A stretch of DNA of 45,348 nt, taken from the NCBI GenBank assembly GCA_022567135.1, contig JADFHP010000004.1, forward strand, positions 1 to 45,348, given 5' to 3'. Of this stretch, positions 24,741 through 33,995 are shown one piece after another. The notes beneath the pieces are model-generated. The model worked only from the letters and a program-made list of their open reading frames with translations. It was not told where the DNA came from and did not search any database. The first letter of the stretch is position 1; the number at the start of each line of letters is the position of its first letter. A program made the position numbers and the translations under genes. The stretch comes from Chloroflexota bacterium. GTDB taxonomy: Bacteria; Chloroflexota; Dehalococcoidia; Lucifugimonadales; Lucifugimonadaceae.

Positions 24741-27700
24741 TCAGTCGCCCAGCCGCATCGCTGAGTGAATCGACATCTTGTAAACAGCGTAAAGCACGAT
24801 TGCGATTACTACGGCGAGGACGCCGCCAAGGAGGCCGAATGCGGTCGCAAAACTGCTCCAGTCAATCTGGAGAATCATCGGCGGCACCACGTCTACGCCT
24901 TCGCCGGAGTTGACCAGGTAAGGCATGATCGTTGACCCGAGCCGCGCTCCAGCTACCGCGCCGACCGTGATCGCGACGCCGATCACGAGGGCATGTTCGA
25001 GCACGACCAGTCCGAGCAGTTGGCGCATAGACAGCCCCACAGTTCTAAGCAGCGCGAAGTCCCGCGATCTTGACTGAAAGGTGACCCTGGAGTGTACGAG
25101 CAGGCCTATTGCGCTGACCATCAGGACCGTGAAGAAGGAGACTGCCAGCAATGCCCGCCATCCAGCCGACAGCAAAGGGTCGATCTCTACCCGCCCTAGT
25201 AGCTCAGAGCGCTCCACGATCTGGAAGAACCGAATCGGCAGCTCGTCCGCCAGCTGCTGGGCGTTCGTCGGGGTGGTAATCCAGACCTCGTCCGGATGCA
25301 CCTCAGACCCGATCTGGGAGAAGTTAGTTCTGCGGATCAGGTTGGAAAGATCGGCGATCATGAACGGTCTGCGCTGGGGATCCAGCGTCGGGAAGAAATC
25401 GATGGTGTCGGCAAACACGACGTCCAGCGACCACCTGCCCGAGCCAATCCTAACCTGATCGCCAAGTTCCAGCTTGAACTCGTCAAGGAACGTCTCGCTG
25501 ATCAGCACGGGCACGGGAGCCGGCTCGGGGCCGAATCCGATTCCCCGGAACTCCGCGACGCTTGCCCTGGTCCACACGAAGCGGGCAATGCCGGGGACTG
25601 GAACTCCGTCATCGTCTGCCATTCTCAGCAGGTCGCCGCGGGAGCCCGGGGAGGTTCGCAGCGCGTGCCAGCGGCTCACGTTATCGAACGACTCAACCAC
25701 GGTCACGTTCCCGGCGCGATCCGTGACCGACAGCGTATCGAGGTCCATCGCGGCGGGCTGGAACGTGCCGCCGAATCGCAGGCGGGCGGAGCGTGATATT
25801 CCGATTGCGTGAACCTCCAGCGGAAACGCCGGCAGGAACAGTTCCCCGTCGATGAGGCGAATCTGTTCCAGCTCGGCCGAGAGTTCGCACCAGCCGTCGG
25901 CGTCGAAGAGGCAGACCTGCCGGTTTTCGAGCGCAAGTGAGTTGCGGGGTATACCCGTCAACCCGCCTCCGGCAAGGAATCCCAGTTCCAGATTGAAAAA
26001 CCGCGCGTTGGCGTCCTCAACTCGCGCTGAGATCACGGTTATCCCGCTGGGTATCAGACTGGGTCTGAAACGTATATTCAAGGATGCTGCGTCCTGAGGC
26101 AGCACCAGCCCGCCCGCAGCCTCGGCGCTAATCTGCGACAGGAGGCCGGGATTCCGCGCAGCCTCGAAATCGTCGCGAATCCAGGCTACGTTCCCGATCG
26201 TTTGCAGGTCGACGGCGAGGAGATCGAATTCGTTGATTTTTCGCAGATCGAGGACCGCTGCAAGGGTGCGGAAAGCGGCCGAGGATGCTTCGACGCCGTC
26301 CAGTCCGCGTGCAACGCCCACGATGGAGCTTGATGGCCCCCCCGATTCCCTGAGCATTCCCGTGAGGCGCACGTCCGCACCGGATTCGTAGAGCACCCGC
26401 TCTTCAAAGCTGCGTTCCAGCGTGGCGCCGAAACTCGCCGCGAATACGCCCAGGCCGGCCGTTAGCATGAGCAGAAGGGAAAATCGAGCGTGGTGAGCGG
26501 GATTTCGAGCCATCTCCCAGAGCCCGAGGACCATGGTGGCGGGCGCGATCCTGTGGGCTTTTGGCGATGAAAGAGCCATTGCCAAGAGCGCGGTCGCGAT
26601 AGGAAAGAGCCTGACGACGACGATGGCGATCGCGACGAGCATCAGCGCGGGCGCCGCCAGGATCAGCTCGTCGACTTTGTCCTCGCCAAATAAGCGGTTG
26701 CCCACGAATGAGCCCTGTTGCGAGAGCAGCCAGAAGAGGTAGACAACTATGGCCACGAAGACCAGGTCAAGGTAATAACGCTGCATGAAGTTCAGTGCGG
26801 GCGGGCGGGCCATGGACCGCAACTGGTGCACCAGGCCTATCCGCGCCGCGCTGAGCGCCGGGATGAATAGAGACAGCATGATGAGCAGGCCGCCAATAGC
26901 CGTCATCTGGAATGCGCCCGCTGTAAGCCGCACGGGCAGCAATGCGCCATCGTTCAGTTCTGAAAACCAGGGCAATACCCCGATCAGCGAAACGGCCCCA
27001 AGCGCGATGAACGGAGCGACTATGGCTGCGGCGAGAGCTAGCAGCGCGATCTCAATCACATATACGGCGAGCACCTGCAGAGCGGTAGCGCCGCGGCTCG
27101 TGAGCAGCCCGATCTCCGTGCGCTGGGTCTCCACGAGAAGCAGGCCGAGCACGGCCACGTAGTAGAGCACAACGATAACGACGAGGATGAGTACCACCGT
27201 CATCGGCACCGTATTGAACGTAACGCTCTCAGTAACGCTTCCGATCAGAGAATCGAGATCGGTGGTCTGGAAATAGTTGTCCAACGTGCCAGAAAGGAAC
27301 CTGTCCGCACTGTCCAACCGATCGACCAGATCACGTCCCTCGGATGGCGTCAGGCCCTCCGTCCGCATGTCGTAGAACCAGCCGAACTTGGCCTGCATTT
27401 GCGGCAGCGCAGTGGAGGCGAGTTCAAGAAACGCGGCGTCTTCCACCAGGAGGCCCACAGTTCGCCGCAGTACCGACGGATCCTGCAGCCCCTCGTCATA
27501 TAGCCGCCAGATCTCCGCGTCGGCGTCGGACCGCTCGTAGATGCCGGAGATCACCACGTTCACTCGTTCCCGAACCGAAATCCACGCCGGGAAGGCCGCA
27601 AACGAATCACCGACACCGACACGCAGGTTTCGGGCATCCCCTGCGGAGATCGCCACCTCCCAGGTAACCGGGGCATCGGGGTTCTCAAGATCCTGGCTGG

Positions 27701-28166
27701 ACGCCAGAGGTCCCGGTGATCCGCCGGCAACATAGCGAATGTGCGGCTCAAACGAGCTCCCTTCGGCAAACCACATGCGGCGGTTGTCATTGGAAGTGGG
27801 CTCGTTCTGGCCGTCACCGACGCCAACGTTTGAGGAGATCAAAAAGGTCTCGCTCTTGACCGTAAATCCGGTAAGCGTCCCAAACTCCGCGACTGCGGGG
27901 CCGATCCTGTCCTCGACTGCCGACCTGACGAGCCCGCGGGAGTCGGGTGCAAGGGGCCCGAACGTCGCCGTAATCAGGAGGTCTACGTCTTCCTCATCGC
28001 TAGGAGCCAGGGCGTGCTGGACGGCAAGGTCTTTCAGCGAGTTCGTGTAGATGACGGAGCCTGAGAGGATGGTCGTCGCCAACAGGACGCCGATTGCCAC
28101 CGCGACGAGTAGCTCGAAGTGGGCGAACGTTCTCCGGGCAACGAGTTGGAGTGCGGAAAGTATCAA
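24741..28166 (-). CDS. Giant FtsX-like ABC transporter permease (second of pair)
   Basis: The 1141-residue protein starts at TTG 28166, one nucleotide after the stop of the upstream permease. A membrane span (about 18-40) is followed by a large extracytoplasmic domain to about 325. Six spans follow between about 328 and 590, then a second large extracytoplasmic domain to about 1030 and three C-terminal spans. The duplicated FtsX core is visible in ETQRTEIGLLTSRGA and SRDFALLRTVGLSMRQL, the cytoplasmic coupling regions that contact the ATPase. Proteins of this type (MacB/LolCE relatives) move lipids, lipoproteins or peptides, or drive envelope hydrolases, without acting as classical pores. No ATPase gene is present in the window. 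Confidence 0.92.
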   Translation of the reverse strand: MILSALQLVARRTFAHFELLVAVAIGVLLATTILSGSVIYTNSLKDLAVQHALAPSDEEDVDLLITATFGPLAPDSRGLVRSAVEDRIGPAVAEFGTLTGFTVKSETFLISSNVGVGDGQNEPTSNDNRRMWFAEGSSFEPHIRYVAGGSPGPLASSQDLENPDAPVTWEVAISAGDARNLRVGVGDSFAAFPAWISVRERVNVVISGIYERSDADAEIWRLYDEGLQDPSVLRRTVGLLVEDAAFLELASTALPQMQAKFGWFYDMRTEGLTPSEGRDLVDRLDSADRFLSGTLDNYFQTTDLDSLIGSVTESVTFNTVPMTVVLILVVIVVLYYVAVLGLLLVETQRTEIGLLTSRGATALQVLAVYVIEIALLALAAAIVAPFIALGAVSLIGVLPWFSELNDGALLPVRLTAGAFQMTAIGGLLIMLSLFIPALSAARIGLVHQLRSMARPPALNFMQRYYLDLVFVAIVVYLFWLLSQQGSFVGNRLFGEDKVDELILAAPALMLVAIAIVVVRLFPIATALLAMALSSPKAHRIAPATMVLGLWEMARNPAHHARFSLLLMLTAGLGVFAASFGATLERSFEERVLYESGADVRLTGMLRESGGPSSSIVGVARGLDGVEASSAAFRTLAAVLDLRKINEFDLLAVDLQTIGNVAWIRDDFEAARNPGLLSQISAEAAGGLVLPQDAASLNIRFRPSLIPSGITVISARVEDANARFFNLELGFLAGGGLTGIPRNSLALENRQVCLFDADGWCELSAELEQIRLIDGELFLPAFPLEVHAIGISRSARLRFGGTFQPAAMDLDTLSVTDRAGNVTVVESFDNVSRWHALRTSPGSRGDLLRMADDDGVPVPGIARFVWTRASVAEFRGIGFGPEPAPVPVLISETFLDEFKLELGDQVRIGSGRWSLDVVFADTIDFFPTLDPQRRPFMIADLSNLIRRTNFSQIGSEVHPDEVWITTPTNAQQLADELPIRFFQIVERSELLGRVEIDPLLSAGWRALLAVSFFTVLMVSAIGLLVHSRVTFQSRSRDFALLRTVGLSMRQLLGLVVLEHALVIGVAITVGAVAGARLGSTIMPYLVNSGEGVDVVPPMILQIDWSSFATAFGLLGGVLAVVIAIVLYAVYKMSIHSAMRLGD

Positions 28167-28167
28167 G

Positions 28168-31100
28168 TCACCGCACCTCTCTTATGCCGATTCGGGCAAT
28201 CGCGCCGTGTGCCGGACCGGCGTTCTTCCGGACACGCAGCGCCATTGCCACAGCGAACGTGATAGAGAGAGCTGTTACCACGAGCCCAAACGCGAGCCAC
28301 GATGTCGCGAGTTGGAACGGCGGCAGCAGCGACGCCCCGCGCTCGGTGTGGGCCACGGACTCGACAACGATTCGGCTGAGCGCGAAGCCGCTCACAACGC
28401 CGAGGGCCACACCCAGACCACCGATTACGAGGTGCTCGACCATCAGCATTCTCAGCAAATGGCCGCGCGTCAGTCCGAGCGCCAGGATGAACGCAGATTC
28501 ATCGCTCGTACGCCGCGCGTGCGCCGCCTGCGCAGCCGAGTAGCCGATGAAACCGGCGATGACGGTTATCGCAGCCGCCAGCGCCGCGATGCCTCTCCAG
28601 CCGGCCGCAACCAGAGGGTCGACAACGGCCTCTTGCTGAAGCTCGCGACGGTCCAGGAACGTCGAATTGCGGAACATGAGACGGATCTCCGAAAGCGCGC
28701 CGGGGTAGAAGTTCGGGTCCAGTTGAATAAGGGTTTCCAGCTCGCTGACGGCATAGGCGCCCTTTTGATCGACGAAATCGCGAACGGCCTTCAGATCGGC
28801 AACGATGAAGCCGCCATCTTTCGGATCGAGGGTGGGCATGAGAGTCACCGAATCGACAATTCGGAGCGGGACCTTCACGTCCGCGATTGAGGCGACCATC
28901 GTTGCTCCGACGGCGAGACCGCTCGTGGCGAGAAACGACTTGCTGGCAATCGCCGGGATTGGCCCGTCGCCAACGGCGGCCATTCCCCTGACGCCGCTGT
29001 CAGTACCGCGCCCGAGGATCAGCCTGGCGACCTGCGTTCCGGACACGCTCCCAACTCGTGTAAGTCCGGAGTCGAGGAGTTCCGGCGCCAGCGTGAATCG
29101 GGTGTCCATGCCTTCGGATGTCGCCAACCCGCTCCAGGTTCGCTCGGATTCGAAATCTTCCAGAATAGTGATCGACTCCGTGCCGAGGCGATCCACGGTC
29201 TGAACTTCCAGATCGTCGAAGAAGATAGTGTTGGGGACCGCTCTGTCACCGCCGATATTCTGGAATATGTGAATTCCTATGACCTGCGCCGGCAGGCCAA
29301 CCTGTTCCAGATCGGCCGACCTGAACTGCCACTCATCGCCGTCGATCGAGCCCAGGCTGATCACCGTCGCGATTTCGTTGGGTCCCCGAAGGACTACCCA
29401 GACGAACCCCCTGATTACCGGCTCTTCCGGCTTCAACCAGATGCCGATCGACGTCGCATCGACCGGCACCATCAATGGTGTCCGGGGAGGCACCGTGATC
29501 GATTCCATCAACTCCGCTAGAGGCCGCGATGAGAAGTCGTCCCTGAACCAGCTGATATTCCCGAATACCTCGGGTTCGATCGCTAAGAATTCGAACTCGA
29601 TTCCGGTTCCCGTGGTGCCCACCCGGGCCAAACTTCTTAAAGCGGACGTCGCTTCGGTTACGCCTGGCAGATCTCGCAGCTGGTCGGCGACCTGTCTTCC
29701 CCCTTGAGAGCCGCCCTCCCGCGAGATGACCCTCAGGTCCGTGGCCGTCAGGTACAGGATTCTCTCTTCCTGGCTGCGCTGCAGGGTGGACGCCAGCGTC
29801 CCGGTGATGATTGCCGTGCCGGCTACCAGAGCGATCAGCAGGACGGTCCATGCCGAGTGGAAGGGCGATCGCGCGATGCGCCAGAAACCCAGCGCAAACC
29901 AGGCCGGAGCCACTCTGCCGGCCAGCCAGGACACGCCATTTGCCACATACGGGAATACTCGTAGCACCCCCAGAATTCCAGCGATCAGGAACAGCGCCGG
30001 GGCGAAGAGCAGCGTGATGTCCGTAGACTGATCATCGACCAGACCGGATGAGACCAGGGCCCCGCGCTCACGCATCTCGAACCAGATAATGGCGCCTAGC
30101 ACCATGATTCCGATGTCCAGGAAGAAACGCTGAAAAAAGGGCTTCCCATCGGGCCGCGCCGCAACTCTGTTCTCGTCGCCAAGGCTCGCTCGGAGCCGCA
30201 GTAACGCTGGACCCGCGACCAGTAACAGCGCTGCCGCGCCGGTCAATGCTGCGAGGCCGAAGTGAAACGCCGATAGCTCGACCGGCAAAGTGTCGCCGCC
30301 GGTTATCTCCCTGTAAGGGCCAAACCTGCCGACCTGAGCTACCACATACGCCGCGAGGAGCGGAGCCAGTACGACAGGCAGGCCGATGAAGATGGCGCCT
30401 TCTATGACGTACATGCGTGTTATCTGGAGCGAGCTAACGCCGCGGCTTCTCAGAACCGCCAGCTCGCCGCGTCTCCTATCGCCGATTATCCCGGTCACCA
30501 TGAAGAGGCCGTATACGGCGGCCGCCAGAGCCAGCGCGGCCATCAAGAGCATCGGCACCCGGGTAAACAGCGCACGGATCCGGTAATCCTCCAGCGCTAC
30601 TGCGAGTCCCGTAGTTACCAGCGGCCGCGGCAACTCCACCGCCACGTCTCCCTCGAACTCCTCGACCATCGATATGACCGACTCGGCGTCTTCCAGACGC
30701 AGGGCTTCCCCGTCCATGAACAGGAACCAGGTGGCGTCAGATGGAATCCCGGTCAGGTTCCGGCCAATGGGGCCGACGAGCGTCTCGGTGGGAACGAACA
30801 GGGTCAGTGGAAGATCGTTTCCCGCCGTGAAAGAGGGAGGGGAGAGCAGCGGCTCCGCCAGGCCGAGCCAGAACTGATCGAGGGGCGATATCTCTGCGAA
30901 CCGGCCGGTGATCCTGATGGTCAGCGTGTCGGCGATAATCCCGTCCGGCTCCACGACGAGCATGTCGCCGACGTTCACACCGAGCCTGCTGGCGCGTGGT
31001 TCGTATACCGAAGCCTCGATAACCGGCCCGTCCGGCCCCGTGATTATTCCGGCCTCTGGGTGCCTTCCTGCCAGATATCCGATATGTTCCTGGATGTCGG

Positions 31101-31503
31101 TATGCGCCTGGAAGAATGCCCGCGAAGCGCCGACTCGCGTGTTTACGCCGCGCTCAGCGTCGCCCCACAGATGAGCGGGGGACTTTGAAACCCGCTCCTG
31201 GCTGAGGTATAAGTCGCCGAAGTCTTGGCGCGCAAGGCGCTCTATATCATTCGTCGCGGACTCGAGTGATCCCTGGTCCAGCGTCAGGAAGTTGGTGTTG
31301 ACCTGGACGTGCTGGCCGCCGATGCCGAGATCGTCGAGCGCCCGATCGATGCCGAGAAGCTCCAGGCTCCTCAGATATATTGGCGACCCGGAAACCACTG
31401 CCGCGGCAAGGAGTATTGATACGGACGCGGCCGCCAGAAGGGCTGCCTCAGTGCGCCCCCGGCGGATCAGAAATCCAAAAAAACGGTTGAACTCCAACCG
31501 CAC
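28168..31503 (-). CDS. Giant FtsX-like ABC transporter permease (first of pair)
   Basis: The protein is about 1111 residues from the GTG at 31503. The frame continues to an ATG at 31560, but that extension overlaps a 28-bp palindrome and gives an unlikely N-terminus, so the start is probably at 31497-31503. It has the same plan as its partner: one N-terminal span, a large outer domain, about six spans, a second outer domain and three final spans. Cytoplasmic coupling segments include DRRRGELAVLRSRG and DESAFILALGLTRGHLLRM. The second outer domain contains a jelly-roll-like segment (WQFRSADLEQVGLPAQVIG, then FFDDLEVQT) resembling carbohydrate-binding folds. The two permeases probably form a heterodimer with an ATPase encoded elsewhere. 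Confidence 0.92.
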   Translation of the reverse strand: MRLEFNRFFGFLIRRGRTEAALLAAASVSILLAAAVVSGSPIYLRSLELLGIDRALDDLGIGGQHVQVNTNFLTLDQGSLESATNDIERLARQDFGDLYLSQERVSKSPAHLWGDAERGVNTRVGASRAFFQAHTDIQEHIGYLAGRHPEAGIITGPDGPVIEASVYEPRASRLGVNVGDMLVVEPDGIIADTLTIRITGRFAEISPLDQFWLGLAEPLLSPPSFTAGNDLPLTLFVPTETLVGPIGRNLTGIPSDATWFLFMDGEALRLEDAESVISMVEEFEGDVAVELPRPLVTTGLAVALEDYRIRALFTRVPMLLMAALALAAAVYGLFMVTGIIGDRRRGELAVLRSRGVSSLQITRMYVIEGAIFIGLPVVLAPLLAAYVVAQVGRFGPYREITGGDTLPVELSAFHFGLAALTGAAALLLVAGPALLRLRASLGDENRVAARPDGKPFFQRFFLDIGIMVLGAIIWFEMRERGALVSSGLVDDQSTDITLLFAPALFLIAGILGVLRVFPYVANGVSWLAGRVAPAWFALGFWRIARSPFHSAWTVLLIALVAGTAIITGTLASTLQRSQEERILYLTATDLRVISREGGSQGGRQVADQLRDLPGVTEATSALRSLARVGTTGTGIEFEFLAIEPEVFGNISWFRDDFSSRPLAELMESITVPPRTPLMVPVDATSIGIWLKPEEPVIRGFVWVVLRGPNEIATVISLGSIDGDEWQFRSADLEQVGLPAQVIGIHIFQNIGGDRAVPNTIFFDDLEVQTVDRLGTESITILEDFESERTWSGLATSEGMDTRFTLAPELLDSGLTRVGSVSGTQVARLILGRGTDSGVRGMAAVGDGPIPAIASKSFLATSGLAVGATMVASIADVKVPLRIVDSVTLMPTLDPKDGGFIVADLKAVRDFVDQKGAYAVSELETLIQLDPNFYPGALSEIRLMFRNSTFLDRRELQQEAVVDPLVAAGWRGIAALAAAITVIAGFIGYSAAQAAHARRTSDESAFILALGLTRGHLLRMLMVEHLVIGGLGVALGVVSGFALSRIVVESVAHTERGASLLPPFQLATSWLAFGLVVTALSITFAVAMALRVRKNAGPAHGAIARIGIREVR

Positions 31504-31531
31504 CCGCTCCCACTCTGCCCGTGCCCTGCAT

Positions 31532-31559
31532 TGGAACACGCCGCGTGCGGCATGTTCCA
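31532..31559. promoter_or_regulatory. 28-bp near-perfect palindrome upstream of the permease operon
   Basis: TGGAACACGCCGC (31532-31544) and GCGGCATGTTCCA (31547-31559) are inverted repeats with one mismatch, separated by GT. The site lies just upstream of the likely start of the first FtsX-like permease. It fits a dimeric repressor operator, or a hairpin at the start of the mRNA. No known regulator consensus was recognised. Confidence 0.5.
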
Positions 31560-31560
31560 T

Positions 31561-31861
31561 CGTGGCGCAGATGGTACACGGCCTGAAAAACGCGCCCCTC
31601 CACCGGGTGGTGCGAGAGCCTCATACATCCCCGCCGCCCAGGCCGCCGAGATGTCATCCGTGGGTGCCCCGCGACCCGAGGATCTCAGCCTCCCGCGACA
31701 TCAACCATCGATATGGCGTCGAAGCCTCTCCACCCATCTTTTCCCTGTCCTGTGACCATGTACCCCGGTGTCCTGAGCTTCGAAGGGTGGATGCGGTCCC
31801 GGCACCGCTTCTGGGGCGCGGAGGCTTACGTCAGGGTAAATAACGTTAGTGGCAACTACAC
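31561..31861. other. Intergenic region upstream of the permease operon
   Basis: About 300 bp lie between the permease operon and the DUF1272 gene. They presumably contain the operon promoter reading leftward, but no convincing -35/-10 pair, RNA gene or coding frame was seen. A short AT-rich patch lies at 31836-31850. Confidence 0.4.
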
Positions 31862-32044
31862 CTACCCGGAATCCTCGATCCGAGAGCGCCTCACAGGCCG
31901 CCGAACGAGCGCCCCACCGCAGTTGGGGCAGATGTCCCCGAACGAATCGGCGCAATTCGGGCACCAGGTGCATTCGTAGCTGCAGATCCGGGCATCCGCG
32001 TCCATCTGCAGCTGCGCGTCGCATCGCTCACAATTCGTGCGCAT
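31862..32044 (-). CDS. DUF1272 family small zinc-ribbon-like protein
   Basis: The 60-residue protein matches the DUF1272 pattern throughout. It starts MRTNCERCDAQLQMDADARI, has CSYECTWCPNC in the centre and CPNCGGALVRRP near the end. Eight cysteines in pairs would bind two zinc ions in a double zinc-ribbon. DUF1272 proteins are widespread, short and of unknown function; an RNA-, DNA- or protein-binding adaptor role is usually assumed. The gene stands alone between the permease operon and the divergent DUF427 gene. There is no clear Shine-Dalgarno. Confidence 0.9.
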   Translation of the reverse strand: MRTNCERCDAQLQMDADARICSYECTWCPNCADSFGDICPNCGGALVRRPVRRSRIEDSG

Positions 32045-32237
32045 TTCAAGAGGCAGCGGCTTCCTCCCAGAGGCAGTTCGTTCTAAGTGGATCTAAGCCA
32101 ATCGGCAGGCGAAATCGAGAAATAAGAGGCATTCTTTCGTATATCCCCTCGCGCCGGATATTACAGTTTGCATCGCGTAGAGTGTTGCCGAATCAAACGT
32201 TTCAGGTGACTAGAAGGTTTAGCTGAGGAGTCATGCG

Positions 32238-32522
32238 ATGGCGCGCGCAACCTGGAATGGCGTGGTGCTCGCGGAGAGCGAGAATTATCAGGTCGTTGAG
32301 GGCAACGTCTATTTTCCTCCGGACTCGATCAACCGCGAGTATTTCAGCGACAGCGACCACACGACACAGTGTCCCTGGAAGGGAATGGCCAGCTACCTCA
32401 CGGCCGAGGCCAATGGCGATACCTTCAAGAATGCCGCCTGGTACTACCCCGACCCCAGTTCCAAAGCCCGGCACATCAAAGACCACCTCGCGTTCTACGC
32501 TCCGATCAAAGTCGAGGCCTAA
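32238..32522 (+). CDS. DUF427 domain protein
   Basis: The 94-residue protein starts at an ATG 7 nt after GAGGAG (32225-32230). The DUF427 pattern is clear: ATWNGVVLAES, then GNVYFPPDSINREYF, TTQCPWKG with the conserved Cys, ASYLTAEANG, and a C-terminal AAWYYPDPSSKARHIKDHLAF ending in PIKVEA. DUF427 proteins are small beta-rich proteins of unknown function, found alone or fused in larger proteins. The conserved Cys-Pro-Trp-Lys motif suggests a binding or catalytic site. It is expressed as a single gene, convergent with the Gfo/Idh/MocA gene. Confidence 0.93.
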   Translation: MARATWNGVVLAESENYQVVEGNVYFPPDSINREYFSDSDHTTQCPWKGMASYLTAEANGDTFKNAAWYYPDPSSKARHIKDHLAFYAPIKVEA

Positions 32523-32583
32523 CAGCCGCGCTATCGTCCCGGCCCCCACCGGGGCTCCCACCGCCCGGCATTAGGGCCAGGGG

Positions 32584-32601
32584 GATATCAGGTCTGATAT
32601 C
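32584..32601. repeat. Perfect 8-2-8 palindrome between convergent genes
   Basis: GATATCAG (32584-32591) and CTGATATC (32594-32601) form an exact inverted repeat around GT. It lies between the 3' ends of the DUF427 and Gfo/Idh/MocA genes. It could be the stem of a bidirectional terminator without a T-tract, or a protein-binding site. Confidence 0.4.
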
Positions 32602-32656
32602 AGGCCGGCCACTATCTTCGAGCCGGGAAAGTTGAATGCTAATTAGCGTTCTTGGA

Positions 32657-33838
32657 CTACCGGTCGGGCCTGCCGGGCGGACCATCGAGGCCGTGCAGCT
32701 TCATTAAGGCCCTGGCGTGAGGTACGCCCTCCGCACGAAGCGTGGCATAGTCTTCCCCGTCGATTCCTTCCCAGCTCAGGAAGCTCCTGATGTCATACGG
32801 CTCCGGGTAATCGAGGGGCAGCTTGCCCTCTGCGATCATCAGGCCCAGCGGGTACTCCGTCTCCTCCAGCGGCAGATTGATCACCCTGTTCTGCCGCGCC
32901 GATTCGTACATCGCCATCATGATCTCAACGGTCACCGCGGCGTTCCTGCCGTTTCCTCTGTGGATGGGGCCGCCTTCAATCCATGCGAGAAGTTCCCGTA
33001 CCTGCGCGGCGTTGGTTTCGCCGCCGATGGCTCTCGCTCCCTCCACAAGATTCAGCTCAACGTCCTGCCAGCCGCCACGGTCAGAGTTCATGAGCCGCAC
33101 ACTGGTCTCGGTTACGTCGAGCAGGCCTTCGGTTCCACGGATGAGAAATACGCCCGCGTCTGCACCTTCCAGATAGAGATCGGACTGCACGAATAGCTGG
33201 ACGTCGCCTTCGAGATGAATCAGCCCCATGCAGGCGTCTTCGATGGGCACCGCGCGCTCGTGTTTGTTCGAGATGCGTTCGAGCGCCCCCATGACCCAGC
33301 GGGCCGATGGGTCTCCGAGTACGAATCGCGAGCCGTCGATAGCGTGAGTGCCCCAGTTCGTAAGACCGTCCATCACCTTGATGTTTACGAACTCCGGTTT
33401 GCCGATCGCACCTTCGGCAACCAGCTCTTTCGCCCTCTCCCATCCCGGCGTGAATCGTCTCTGATGACTGATGACCAGTTTGGTGCCGGATGCGTCGCAG
33501 GCCTCGACCATGCTGTTGGCCGCGGCGGTGCCTATTGCCATCGGCTTCTCGCAAATGACCGCTTTTACTCCGGCCTGCGCGGCCGCGATCGTCGGCGCCG
33601 GGTGCAGGAGGTGCCATGTGCAGACGCTGACGATGTCGGGCCGCTCCGCCGCCAGCATCTCCTCGATCGTCTCATAGGCGCCGGATATGCCGAACTCTCG
33701 CTGGTACTGCTCTCGGGCATTGGCCACGGGGTCCACGACCGCCACGACTTCCACTTCATCCACCCTTGAGTAGCCATCCATGTGGGCATGGCCGATGGAG
33801 CCTGCACCGACTATCGCTGCTTTGTACGCGGGGGACAC
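32657..33838 (-). CDS. Gfo/Idh/MocA family oxidoreductase
   Basis: The 393-residue NAD(P)-dependent dehydrogenase has an N-terminal Rossmann domain starting YKAAIVGAGSIGHAHMDGY and the acidic VVDPVANA after strand 2. The EKP signature appears as VICEKPMAIG, whose Lys is catalytic in this family. The C-terminal domain (from about residue 130) carries the beta-sheet substrate and dimer region with GTHAIDGSRF in place of the usual D-x-G-x-H. Family members oxidise or isomerise sugars, inositols and sugar acids. The gene is alone on the minus strand and diverges from the small repeat protein. It may work with the ThuA and SMP-30 proteins, which commonly accompany this family. The substrate is unknown. 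Confidence 0.93.
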   Translation of the reverse strand: MSPAYKAAIVGAGSIGHAHMDGYSRVDEVEVVAVVDPVANAREQYQREFGISGAYETIEEMLAAERPDIVSVCTWHLLHPAPTIAAAQAGVKAVICEKPMAIGTAAANSMVEACDASGTKLVISHQRRFTPGWERAKELVAEGAIGKPEFVNIKVMDGLTNWGTHAIDGSRFVLGDPSARWVMGALERISNKHERAVPIEDACMGLIHLEGDVQLFVQSDLYLEGADAGVFLIRGTEGLLDVTETSVRLMNSDRGGWQDVELNLVEGARAIGGETNAAQVRELLAWIEGGPIHRGNGRNAAVTVEIMMAMYESARQNRVINLPLEETEYPLGLMIAEGKLPLDYPEPYDIRSFLSWEGIDGEDYATLRAEGVPHARALMKLHGLDGPPGRPDR

Positions 33839-33932
33839 CTGGCGCTCCTGTCGGCTGGCTCATGACGGGGGGCATGTCCCGCCAGTTTCGTAGGGCGGAG
33901 GTAGGTTATGGCATCGGGACCCTGCCTTCCGA

Positions 33933-33944
33933 CCACAATTGTGG
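33933..33944. promoter_or_regulatory. 12-bp perfect palindrome in a divergent promoter region
   Basis: CCACAATTGTGG lies between the start of the Gfo/Idh/MocA gene (33838) and the start of the small repeat protein (about 33996). The position is suitable for an operator acting on either promoter. No regulator gene adjoins it. Confidence 0.3.
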
Positions 33945-33995
33945 GGAGTCGAGTCTTCGCAGTCGCCAAACCCTGTCCCCGAAATACCTAAGTCC

